DNA of 6,059 nt from Halomonas sp. (GTDB lineage: Bacteria; Pseudomonadota; Gammaproteobacteria; Pseudomonadales; Oleiphilaceae), in NCBI GenBank assembly GCA_007135745.1, contig SLIH01000152.1, forward strand, positions 1 through 6,059. The letters run 5' to 3'. A program made the position numbers and the translations under genes. Positions 1 to 6,059 of this stretch are shown here, piece by piece (position 1 is the stretch's first letter; every line of letters starts with the position of its first letter). The notes beneath the pieces were generated by a model. That model made no database searches, was not told the DNA's origin, and saw nothing but the letters and a program-made list of their open reading frames with translations.

Positions 1-949
1 ACTGACTAAATGTGGCCTGCGCCTTGATGATTTTCAAGGCCTCCTCAAGCAAATCCGGCTGATCACTGTCCAGCCAGTTGACCTCCGGCCAGCGCCGCAG
101 CCAGGTCAGCTGACGCTTGGCAAGCTGACGCGTGGCGGCAATACCCCTGGCGACCATCTCATTGTACCCTGTTTTTCCCTCGAGATATTCCCAGATCTGA
201 CGACAACCAACGCAACGCATTGAGGGTAGATTCAGTGTCAGGTCGCCCCGTTCCCGCAGACGCGCAACCTCCTCAATCACTCCCTGCTCAAGCATGGCAT
301 GGAAACGCCGCTCAATCCGTTCGTGCAGCAGCTCGCGGCGCGCAGGGCAAAGCGCCAGAGGAACAATCCTGTAGCCGACAGCCCCCGTCTTTCCCGCCGC
401 CCAGAAACTGGAAATGGGCCGTCCACTGAGCCTGTGCACTTCAAGCGCCCGCACCAGTCGTTGACGGTTATGCGGGTGAATGGCTGCGGCGGCTTCCGGA
501 TCCTGCCGGCGAAGCGCATCATGCAGCACCCTTGCACCATCGCGTTCAAACCAGGCCTCGATCTCCGAGCGCACGACAGGATCAGCCTCCGGCATGGACG
601 CAAGACCATCCTGCAACGCCTTGAAGTACATCATAGTACCACCAACCAGCAGTGGAACTCGATGCCGCGAGCGAATCCCTGCAATAAGTTCATCTGCATC
701 CGTGCAGAATTCCGCCACCGAATAGGACTCAGTCGGATCACGAATGTCAATGAGGTGATGGGGAGCGCGGGACAGGGTCGCTGCATCCGGTTTGGCAGTA
801 ACGATATCCATGCCACGGTAAATCATGGCCGAGTCCACGCTGACAATCTCACCCGGCAGCGCATCCTGAAGCTCAACCGCCAAATCCGTTTTCCCGGAGG
901 CAGTCGGCCCCATCAGAAAGACCACAGGCAGGGGCTGCTGTTGCTCCAT
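1..949 (-). CDS. miaA: tRNA dimethylallyltransferase MiaA (3' end outside window)
   Basis: MiaA transfers a dimethylallyl group from DMAPP to N6 of A37 in tRNAs reading UNN codons (i6A37, later ms2i6A). I translated 316 residues without a stop; the last codon visible is at 4-2. E. coli MiaA is about 316 residues, so only a few C-terminal residues should be missing. Visible motifs: P-loop GPTASGKT (14-21), catalytic-region VDSAMIYRGMD (38-48), HHLIDIRDP (64-72), LVGGTMMYFKAL (101-112), NRQRLVRALEVH (161-172), LPSMRCVG (241-248) and ATRQLAKRQLTWLR (272-285). The ATG at 949 is 6 nt after the mutL stop and puts the P-loop at its usual place. An AGGA lies only 4 nt upstream of it. Two family-conserved positions differ: V50 where Gly is usual in D-I-G-T-A-K-P, and C249 where Tyr is usual in R-C-V-G-Y-R. 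The frame is otherwise intact. hfq would be expected next, outside the window. Confidence 0.96.
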   Translation of the reverse strand, partial: MEQQQPLPVVFLMGPTASGKTDLAVELQDALPGEIVSVDSAMIYRGMDIVTAKPDAATLSRAPHHLIDIRDPTESYSVAEFCTDADELIAGIRSRHRVPLLVGGTMMYFKALQDGLASMPEADPVVRSEIEAWFERDGARVLHDALRRQDPEAAAAIHPHNRQRLVRALEVHRLSGRPISSFWAAGKTGAVGYRIVPLALCPARRELLHERIERRFHAMLEQGVIEEVARLRERGDLTLNLPSMRCVGCRQIWEYLEGKTGYNEMVARGIAATRQLAKRQLTWLRRWPEVNWLDSDQPDLLEEALKIIKAQATFSQ

Positions 950-953
950 GGGT

Positions 954-957
954 TCCT
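954..957 (-). promoter_or_regulatory. Ribosome binding site of miaA, overlapping the mutL stop
   Basis: Minus-strand AGGA lies 4 nt before the miaA ATG and shares bases with the TAG stop of mutL. The spacing is shorter than ideal, so ribosomes finishing mutL may supply much of the initiation at miaA. Confidence 0.5.
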
Positions 958-2818
958 ACTGCCCCCTCATGAACAGCTTATCCAGCTCACTCAGGGTCAT
1001 CAGCGTCCAGGTTGGGCGGCCGTGATTGCACTGACCGCTGCGCTCCGTCGTCTCCATGTCCCGCAACAGGCTGTTCATCTCCGGAATGGTCAGCTGTCGA
1101 TTCGCACGCACACTCCCGTGGCACGCCATGGTTCCCAGCAACTGATAGATGGCCGCTTCAACCCGGTCGCTGGCGCCGTGGGTCAGCAGATCAGAAAGCA
1201 CGTCCCGCACCAGGTTATCGATGTCTGCTTCCCGAAGAAGGGCAGGAATCTGGCGCACCACGACAGTTTCCGGACCCATCCTCTCAAGGGTGAGGCCAAG
1301 TCGGCCCAGCTCCTGGGCATACTGTTCCGCATGATCGGCCTCGCGCTGACTGACGGAAAGCGTCAGGGGAACCAGCAGCGGCTGGGTCCGAATACCGCCA
1401 TCCTCGAGCGCCCGTTTCATGCGTTCGTAAACAATGCGCTCATGGGCTGCGTGCATATCCACCAACACCATGCCCTGACTGCTCTGGGCCAGAATATAGA
1501 TGCCATGGAGCTGAGCAATGGCGTAGCCCAGTGGTGGCTCTTGCTCCGTTTCGTCTCCGGAAGGAGGCGGCGTGGGCTGTGCATCAATGAAGGCACCCGG
1601 TCTCTGCTCACGCACCCCGGCGTGGCCTCCCCCCTGATGCAGCCCGCCATAAAAGGCCATCTGCGCCTGAGTCTGATCCGGAGAAGGCTTTCCTGTTACA
1701 AATGACGGCGAGGTCTGACTGCCAAAGTTGGCACGCGGCATGGAGGAAGCGGACGCTCCCTCGGAAACCGTTTGCTCGACCTCCGCCCGCGCTGATTCCT
1801 GCATCTGATCAGCCGGGCGTACATCCGCAAGCGCCCGATGCAGGGTACGGAAAATGAAGTCATGGACCAGTCGCCCATCGCGGAAGCGGACCTCGTGCTT
1901 TGTCGGATGCACGTTGACGTCGACACTGGCAGGATCAAGCTCCAGATAGAGCACGAAGGCCGGATGACGATTGTTATAAAGCACATCACGGTAGGCCTGA
2001 CGGACGGCATGGGCCACCAGACGGTCACGAATCACCCGTCCATTGACGAAAAAATACTGGAGATCAGCCTGGCTGCGGGAGAATGTGGGCAGTGCCACCC
2101 AGCCGTACAGTCTGAGACCGGAAGCCTCGGCATCGATCACGACCGAATTCTCAATGAACCGCCGCCCGCACAGACTGGCGATACGCCGCTCCCGGTCCAC
2201 ATCGCTGTCAGCCGGGCGCAGACTGTGAACGGTGCGTTGATTATGAGTGAGGGTGAATCCGACATCGAAACGGCTCAGGGCCTGACGACGGATGCCCTCT
2301 TCTATGTGGTTGAATTCGGTTTTTTCGGTGCGCAGAAACTTGCGTCGGGCGGGCGTATTAAAAAAAAGGTCCCGCACCTCAACGGTCGTGCCCACCGGAT
2401 GAGCCGCCGGAGCCACCTGGGCCTGCATGTCCTGGCCTTCAGCCTCCGCCCGCCAGCCCTGCTCGGCATCGGCCACCCGGGTCGTAAGGGAAAGGCGGGA
2501 AACGGAACTGATACTCGCCAGAGCTTCACCACGAAAACCCAGGGACGACACCGCCTCCAGATCATCCAGCACGGCAATCTTGCTGGTGGCATGACGACTG
2601 AGCGCCAGAGGCAGATCATCGCACTCGATGCCGCCGCCATCATCACGCACCCGGATCAGTCGCGCCCCGCCCTGCTCTGTATCAACGTCAATCCGGCTTG
2701 CGCCGGCGTCCAGGGCATTCTCCACCAACTCCTTCACCACCGAAGCAGGTCGTTCAACGACCTCGCCGGCAGCAATCTGGTTGGCCAGTCTTGTGGATAG
2801 GGGACGGATTCGCATCAT
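956..2818 (-). CDS. mutL: DNA mismatch repair protein MutL, endonuclease-type
   Basis: MutL is the ATP-dependent coordinator that links mismatch recognition by MutS to strand incision and excision. The 620-residue protein is complete. The N-terminal GHKL ATPase shows LVENALDAG (31-39, catalytic E33), DDGGGI (59-64), RHATSK (75-80) and GFRGEAL (94-100), then [11 protein letters not shown] (152-162) and [12 protein letters not shown] (301-312). A polar, Pro/Gln/Ser-rich linker runs from about 335 to 428. The C-terminal dimerisation domain carries [12 protein letters not shown] (454-465), ACHGSVR (565-571) and CNHGRP (597-602), the conserved metal-site motifs of endonuclease MutL. QPLLVP (479-484) fits the sliding-clamp-binding motif. 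Two adjacent ATGs (2818 and 2815) could start it; starting at the second matches the E. coli N-terminus in length. Neither has a clear Shine-Dalgarno sequence, and amiB stops 13 nt upstream, so translational coupling is likely. The stop is TAG. Confidence 0.98.
   Translation of the reverse strand: MMRIRPLSTRLANQIAAGEVVERPASVVKELVENALDAGASRIDVDTEQGGARLIRVRDDGGGIECDDLPLALSRHATSKIAVLDDLEAVSSLGFRGEALASISSVSRLSLTTRVADAEQGWRAEAEGQDMQAQVAPAAHPVGTTVEVRDLFFNTPARRKFLRTEKTEFNHIEEGIRRQALSRFDVGFTLTHNQRTVHSLRPADSDVDRERRIASLCGRRFIENSVVIDAEASGLRLYGWVALPTFSRSQADLQYFFVNGRVIRDRLVAHAVRQAYRDVLYNNRHPAFVLYLELDPASVDVNVHPTKHEVRFRDGRLVHDFIFRTLHRALADVRPADQMQESARAEVEQTVSEGASASSMPRANFGSQTSPSFVTGKPSPDQTQAQMAFYGGLHQGGGHAGVREQRPGAFIDAQPTPPPSGDETEQEPPLGYAIAQLHGIYILAQSSQGMVLVDMHAAHERIVYERMKRALEDGGIRTQPLLVPLTLSVSQREADHAEQYAQELGRLGLTLERMGPETVVVRQIPALLREADIDNLVRDVLSDLLTHGASDRVEAAIYQLLGTMACHGSVRANRQLTIPEMNSLLRDMETTERSGQCNHGRPTWTLMTLSELDKLFMRGQ
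2360..2367 (-). repeat. T8 homopolymer run inside mutL
   Basis: The coding strand has eight consecutive T residues covering the codons CTT TTT TTT for L151-F152-F153 of MutL. It is the longest single-base run I see in the window; other runs are G/C tracts of about six. Gaining one T places TAA directly after the run. Losing one T moves translation into a frame that stops at about 2302. Confidence 0.95.
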
Positions 2819-2831
2819 GCGTGCGATGATA

Positions 2832-4166
2832 TCAGGACGTTGGTATCCGAATCACCTGCCCTACACGCACCATTTCAGAATTAAGGTCATTCAGTTCCTT
2901 GAGCCGGTCCACCGACGTCTGGTTGCGCCGCGCGATGGCTGATAGCGTATCGCCACGGCGAACCTCGTAGCGCCTTGGCTCACCGTTACGCTGGCGGTGG
3001 GCGACCAGGGTACCCGGCGGGGGCGAGTCCTCGAAATAGTGCGCGACACCCTTGCGTATTGCCTCCGCGATGCGATCCTGGTGCGAGCTCGTAGAAAGAC
3101 GCATCTCATCGTTGGGATTCGAGATAAAGCCCGCCTCGACCAGTATTGAAGGAATGTCCGGCGATTTAAGCACCGCAAAACCCGCCTGTTCCACGGAAGA
3201 TTTGTGCAGATCACCAACCCCCGAGAGCTTCGACAGAATGTTCTGCCCAACCCCCATGCTGTACTGGATACTGGCCGTCATTGAGAGATCCAGCAATACG
3301 CCGGCGAGCATATCATCCTTGTCACCAAGAGAGACGCCACCGACGCCACCCACAAGATCCGCTCGATTCTCTCTTTGCGCCAACCAGCGGGCCGTTTCAC
3401 TACTGGCCCCATCGGTGGAGAGCGCAAATACCGAAGCACCACGTGGCTGTTGCGAAGGAAAGGCATCGGCATGGACGGAAACAAAAAGGTCGGCGTTGTA
3501 GTCACGGGCAATTTTAACCCTCTGACCCAAGGCCACATAATAATCGTCATTGCGGGTACTGTAGGCCTGATACCCATCCATGCCGGATATACGGTCGACC
3601 AGCCGCTGACTGATGGCCAGTGCCACGTCTTTCTCCCGGACGCCCGAAGGCCCTATGGCGCCGGGATCCTCGCCACCGTGACCGGGATCCACCACCACGA
3701 TGATGTCCCGCTTCTCGTCCTGTTTCTGCTCCCGGCGCACGGCACGCTGCTGCTGGGCGCGCTCGCCATCCGGATTCATAAGATCAATGACCAGCCTGTG
3801 CCCGTACTGCTCATTGGGTTGCAGCACGAAGCTGCGTGGCGTGACATCCGACTTCATATCGAGCACGACCCTCAGGTCGCCCCCTTCGCGGGCACCACTG
3901 CGTATGCGCTCAATGGGCGTATCCTCCAGAGAGAGGCCGTCAAGGTGATAGTCCAGCTTCGCCTGATCAATATCGATGACAAGCCGGGAAGGGGATTCCA
4001 ACTCAAACAGGGTATGACCCACGCGGTCCGAGGTCTCAAGGACCAGGCGGGTATGATCCGTCGCTGGCCAGATACGCGCATTCTCAATCGACACCTGCGC
4101 CCAGGCCGGTACGCTGACAACCATCCACAACAGCACAGCAAACCACGCAAATGCTCTAGCCCACAT
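2832..4166 (-). CDS. amiB: N-acetylmuramoyl-L-alanine amidase AmiB, secreted, with LysM domain
   Basis: This periplasmic zinc amidase cuts the bond between N-acetylmuramic acid and L-alanine in septal peptidoglycan so that daughter cells can separate. The 444-residue length is close to E. coli AmiB. Residues 1-23 form a Sec-type signal peptide (hydrophobic core, predicted cleavage after AWA; no twin-arginine). An AMIN septal-targeting domain covers about 24-130, followed by a charged Q/R/E/K linker (about 133-154). The Amidase_3 domain covers about 155-378, with zinc ligands H163 (DPGHGG), E178 (REKD) and H232 (SVHADA) and catalytic E344 (LVEAGFISN). A LysM domain occupies about 399-442. I chose the ATG at 4166 because AGGGG lies 9 nt upstream and it gives a compact signal peptide. 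Upstream ATGs at 4187 and 4184 are in frame but overlap tsaE and lack a good ribosome site. The usual activators are LytM factors such as EnvC or NlpD, not encoded here. Confidence 0.96.
   Translation of the reverse strand: MWARAFAWFAVLLWMVVSVPAWAQVSIENARIWPATDHTRLVLETSDRVGHTLFELESPSRLVIDIDQAKLDYHLDGLSLEDTPIERIRSGAREGGDLRVVLDMKSDVTPRSFVLQPNEQYGHRLVIDLMNPDGERAQQQRAVRREQKQDEKRDIIVVVDPGHGGEDPGAIGPSGVREKDVALAISQRLVDRISGMDGYQAYSTRNDDYYVALGQRVKIARDYNADLFVSVHADAFPSQQPRGASVFALSTDGASSETARWLAQRENRADLVGGVGGVSLGDKDDMLAGVLLDLSMTASIQYSMGVGQNILSKLSGVGDLHKSSVEQAGFAVLKSPDIPSILVEAGFISNPNDEMRLSTSSHQDRIAEAIRKGVAHYFEDSPPPGTLVAHRQRNGEPRRYEVRRGDTLSAIARRNQTSVDRLKELNDLNSEMVRVGQVIRIPTS
3333..3350 (-). repeat. Perfect 9-bp tandem duplication in amiB
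   Basis: Two adjacent copies of GGTGGCGTC (coding strand) encode Gly-Gly-Val twice, AmiB residues 273-278. The unit is a multiple of three, so gain or loss of a copy keeps the frame. It sits in the segment of the amidase domain between the [12 protein letters not shown] helix and [10 protein letters not shown]. Confidence 0.85.
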
Positions 4167-4170
4167 CGTT

Positions 4171-4659
4171 TTATACCCCTGCATCATGGCGCTCTGATTG
4201 TTGTGCCCGAGCGGCCTCAAGAAACGGCTTCCCACGCTCGGATAACGCCTGAATACGTGCTTCACGGCCGCGCCCGACAACAGTCAGCGTGATCCGGCAA
4301 TCGGGCTCGGGCAGAACACCCCTGCCCCGCTCCGGCCATTCCACCACCGCCAGCACATCGCCTGCGAAATAATCGCGAATCCCCATAAACTCAAGCTCTT
4401 CAGGTTCACCCAACCGGTAAAGGTCAAAGTGATAGACCAGCGGTTGCAGCCCATCATAAGGCTCCACCAGAGTATAGGTCGGACTTTTCACCGATCCAGT
4501 ATGCCCCAGCGCCCGCAGAAGGCCTCGCGTCATTGTCGTTTTTCCGGTCCCGAGATCGCCTTCGAGAAACAGGACGCCCCCCTGACCGGTACTTGCCAGA
4601 CTCGCACCCAGGGCCTCAGTGGCACCCTCATCGCTCAGGCGGAGGCTCAGCTCACTCAT
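4171..4659 (-). CDS. tsaE: tRNA threonylcarbamoyladenosine biosynthesis ATPase TsaE
   Basis: TsaE (YjeE) is the small cytoplasmic ATPase that works with TsaB and TsaD to make t6A at position 37 of tRNAs reading ANN codons. The 162 residues match the family's usual size. Visible motifs: Walker A GDLGTGKT (34-41), [10 protein letters not shown] (59-68), HFDLYRL (77-83, with the Walker B-like D79) and EWPERG (107-112). The reading frame stays open upstream to an ATG at 4908, but that stretch lies inside nnr and looks like out-of-frame arginine/tryptophan-rich shadow. The ATG at 4659 is right because GGGAG lies 9 nt upstream and the protein then begins as family members do. It overlaps the last 8 nt of nnr (ATGAGTGA) and stops with TAA 4 nt before amiB, so coupling to nnr translation is likely. 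Confidence 0.97.
   Translation of the reverse strand: MSELSLRLSDEGATEALGASLASTGQGGVLFLEGDLGTGKTTMTRGLLRALGHTGSVKSPTYTLVEPYDGLQPLVYHFDLYRLGEPEELEFMGIRDYFAGDVLAVVEWPERGRGVLPEPDCRITLTVVGRGREARIQALSERGKPFLEAARAQQSERHDAGV
4176..4180 (-). promoter_or_regulatory. Ribosome binding site of amiB
   Basis: The minus-strand sequence AGGGG lies 9 nt upstream of the ATG at 4166, just before the tsaE stop codon. The upstream ATG pair at 4187/4184 is preceded only by CAGAGCGCC, which is a poor match. This decides in favour of the 4166 start. Confidence 0.6.
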
Positions 4660-6059
4660 CCAGGGGATCTCCCGGCAGACCGGACTGGTGCAGCGCCTCC
4701 GGCAAGGCACTGACCACATCGCCTGCAAGCAGGCCAACCACACCCTGCCGCGCCGCCACCAGATCCGCCGCCCGGGCGTGCAACGCGCCGCCCAGTGCGG
4801 CCACCCAGTGCATCGAGAGCCCCTGACCGGCAAGCGACAGCGCGACTCCGGTGAGCACATCCCCCATGCCAGCCGTCGCCATACCCTGATTGCCACCATT
4901 AAGGACAATCACAGGCTGCTGCGGGGAACCCACCAGAGCCCCGGCCCCCTTGAGCACAACACTCGCACGATAACGTTCAACCAGCTGCTGAAGGGCGGCG
5001 AAACGATCGGATTCCACCCCGGCAACACCCCCCTGAAGCAGTCGCCCTGCCTCTCCCGGATGCGGAGTCAGCAGCCATCCGGAATAATCCTGGCTGCCAC
5101 TGTCAGCGGCCATCAGGTTCAAGGCATCGGCGTCAGCCACAACCGGCCCCGACCAGGCGCGCACACGCTGCAGCATCTGCTGCCCCCACGCCGACTGTCC
5201 CAGCCCCGGCCCGATAGCGACGGCATCCACGCGCTCAAGCAACGGATCAAGATCGTTCCCATGCTCAACGGCCCGTGCCTGAATTTCCGGTCGCCGAGCC
5301 AATGCGGCCGGCACGTGGGCTGCCCGCGTGGCAAGGAAAACCAGTCCCGAACCAGTACGCAGCGCAGCCTCGGCCGCCAGCATGCCGGCGCCCCCCATGC
5401 CATGATCTCCGCCTATGACCAACACTCGGCCAAAGTTCCCCTTGTGACTGGCCGGCCGACGCTCCGGCAACCGGTCGCGCAGAGAATCCCAGCCCGCAAG
5501 CCAGGCAACAGGATCCGGCCCGACCTCATAGACGCCTTCCTGAACACTCAGATCATCGAAAACCACCTGTCCGGTATGGTTGCGCGCCTGACCGGTATAA
5601 AGCCCTGCCTTGCGACCAATAAACGTAATGGTCATGGAGGCATTCACAGCCATACCCAGAGATTGGCCCGTATCCGCGCACAGCCCGGAGGGAATATCCA
5701 CCGCCAGCACATCACGTCCGGATTCATTAATCGTGGTGATGACGCCGGCAAAGGGCTCGCGCACCTCACCTCTTAGCCCGGTTCCGAGAAGACAGTCGAC
5801 AATGACATCCGTGGCCCGCAGCGATTCACTCAGCCCACTCTGCCCTATCTCCTCCACCTGCTCGATACGCGCCCCCTGCTCACAGGCAAAGCGCCAGGCC
5901 TGATGGGCGGCCCCCTTGAGCTTCTGCGGATCACTCACGGCAATGCAACGCACGGAAAAGCCCTGCCGGGCAGCGAGACCGGCCACAACGTAGCCGTCTC
6001 CCCCATTGTTCCCCCCGCCACAAAGCACGGTCAGGTGGCGGGCGGCGTGAAAATGGCGG
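4652..6059 (-). CDS. nnr: Bifunctional NAD(P)HX epimerase / ADP-dependent NAD(P)HX dehydratase (5' end outside window)
   Basis: This protein repairs NADHX and NADPHX, damaged hydrates of the reduced cofactors. The N-terminal domain (YjeF_N) interconverts the R and S epimers, and the C-terminal ribokinase-like domain dehydrates the S form using ADP. About 468 residues are visible. The frame is open to the window edge and E. coli Nnr is 515 residues, so about 45-50 N-terminal residues are missing. A GTG at 6028 is in frame but is internal valine, because the epimerase motif GGGNNGGDG (6019-5993) follows almost at once and family residues precede it. The epimerase domain also shows GTGLRG and DIPSG (5698-5684). 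The dehydratase domain starts near HKGNFG (about 5446) and shows GPGLG, DADALN, HPGE and the [14 protein letters not shown] signature (4900-4859) with its catalytic Asp. Both halves look intact. It ends with TGA inside the tsaE start region. Confidence 0.96.
   Translation of the reverse strand, partial: RHFHAARHLTVLCGGGNNGGDGYVVAGLAARQGFSVRCIAVSDPQKLKGAAHQAWRFACEQGARIEQVEEIGQSGLSESLRATDVIVDCLLGTGLRGEVREPFAGVITTINESGRDVLAVDIPSGLCADTGQSLGMAVNASMTITFIGRKAGLYTGQARNHTGQVVFDDLSVQEGVYEVGPDPVAWLAGWDSLRDRLPERRPASHKGNFGRVLVIGGDHGMGGAGMLAAEAALRTGSGLVFLATRAAHVPAALARRPEIQARAVEHGNDLDPLLERVDAVAIGPGLGQSAWGQQMLQRVRAWSGPVVADADALNLMAADSGSQDYSGWLLTPHPGEAGRLLQGGVAGVESDRFAALQQLVERYRASVVLKGAGALVGSPQQPVIVLNGGNQGMATAGMGDVLTGVALSLAGQGLSMHWVAALGGALHARAADLVAARQGVVGLLAGDVVSALPEALHQSGLPGDPLDE
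4669..4673 (-). promoter_or_regulatory. Ribosome binding site of tsaE
   Basis: The minus-strand sequence GGGAG lies 9 nt upstream of the ATG at 4659, inside the end of nnr. It supports the short tsaE start over the far upstream in-frame ATG at 4908. Confidence 0.7.

Larger units (their letters stand above)
1..6059 (-). other. Probable single operon nnr-tsaE-amiB-mutL-miaA
   Basis: Five genes in the same direction are separated by -8, +4, +13 and +6 nt. No hairpin followed by a T run is visible at any junction, and no junction has room for a conventional promoter upstream of its gene. The order matches the known gammaproteobacterial cluster, in which internal promoters inside coding regions have been described in E. 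coli. I could not identify any convincingly here. The operon promoter must lie upstream of nnr, beyond 6059. Confidence 0.8.

Noticed and set aside
722..750. Possible internal promoter for downstream hfq: perfect TTGACA (750-745, minus strand) with TCCTAT 17 nt on
   Set aside because: The -10 element lacks the key second-position A, and the TTGACA falls on codons of the conserved MiaA motif LIDIRDP, so it is explained by the protein. E. coli does have hfq promoters in this area, but this sequence alone does not establish one.
299..1705. 468-codon open frame on the plus strand opposite miaA and mutL
   Set aside because: Its codons align exactly with the minus-strand codons. Stops there would need TTA, CTA or TCA codons in the real genes, which are scarce in GC-rich coding DNA. 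It runs across the junction only because mutL and miaA share a frame. The protein is rich in His/Arg/Gln with no recognisable domain.
1838..2800. 320-codon plus-strand open frame opposite the N-terminal half of mutL
   Set aside because: Same codon-aligned antisense register as its mutL codons, no domain, and it covers the conserved ATPase motifs of a clearly real gene.
2824..2832. Short palindrome TGATATCA at the amiB-mutL junction as a regulatory site
   Set aside because: Eight bases including the amiB stop codon are too short to support an operator or hairpin and are expected by chance.
4167..4280. Longer amiB start at 4280 or 4187
   Set aside because: These put up to 38 residues before the signal peptide and overlap tsaE. 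The 4166 start has a good Shine-Dalgarno sequence and gives the normal AmiB length.
3375..4292. 305-codon plus-strand open frame opposite amiB
   Set aside because: Codon-aligned shadow of amiB; composition is typical of antisense translation and there is no known fold.
4660..4908. N-terminal extension of tsaE to the ATG at 4908
   Set aside because: The extra 83 residues lie wholly within nnr in another frame, are Arg/Trp/Cys-rich, and are not part of the TsaE family. The ATG at 4659 has its own ribosome site.
4619..5776. 385-codon plus-strand open frame opposite nnr
   Set aside because: Codon-aligned shadow of nnr; His/Arg/Gln/Pro-rich with no recognisable motif.

Overview
This window is a compact stretch of bacterial chromosome, almost entirely coding. 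All five genes lie on the minus strand, so transcription runs from high to low coordinates. In that direction they are nnr (NAD(P)HX repair, 5' end outside the window), tsaE (tRNA t6A synthesis), amiB (periplasmic cell-separation amidase), mutL (mismatch repair) and miaA (tRNA i6A synthesis, 3' end outside the window). Junctions are very tight: an 8-nt overlap, then gaps of 4, 13 and 6 nt. No intergenic space is long enough for a terminator or a conventional promoter, so the set looks like one operon. There are no RNA genes, mobile elements, CRISPR arrays or non-coding stretches.

The gene order is the familiar gammaproteobacterial 'amiB superoperon' known from Escherichia coli and Pseudomonas, where hfq normally follows miaA (outside this window). 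The DNA is GC-rich. MutL carries the metal-binding endonuclease signature seen in Pseudomonas-type MutL but lost in E. coli. Together these suggest a non-enteric gammaproteobacterium of the Pseudomonas/Oceanospirillales kind. The genus cannot be fixed from the sequence alone.

Region by region: 6059-4652 encodes a bifunctional epimerase/dehydratase that repairs hydrated NADH and NADPH. 4659-4171 encodes the TsaE ATPase, needed for t6A at tRNA position 37. 4166-2832 encodes a secreted zinc amidase with AMIN, amidase and LysM domains, which splits septal peptidoglycan. 2818-956 encodes MutL. 949-1 encodes MiaA, which prenylates A37 of a different set of tRNAs. The operon thus joins two position-37 tRNA modifications with metabolite repair, wall splitting and DNA repair. 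This is a conserved housekeeping arrangement rather than one pathway.

I found no new biological system here. The points most worth a second look are an uninterrupted T8 run in mutL where one-base slippage in either direction ends translation early, the endonuclease-type MutL C-terminus, two substitutions at normally conserved MiaA positions, and an in-frame TAG that alone separates mutL from miaA. Long plus-strand ORFs opposite these genes are best explained as codon-aligned shadows.
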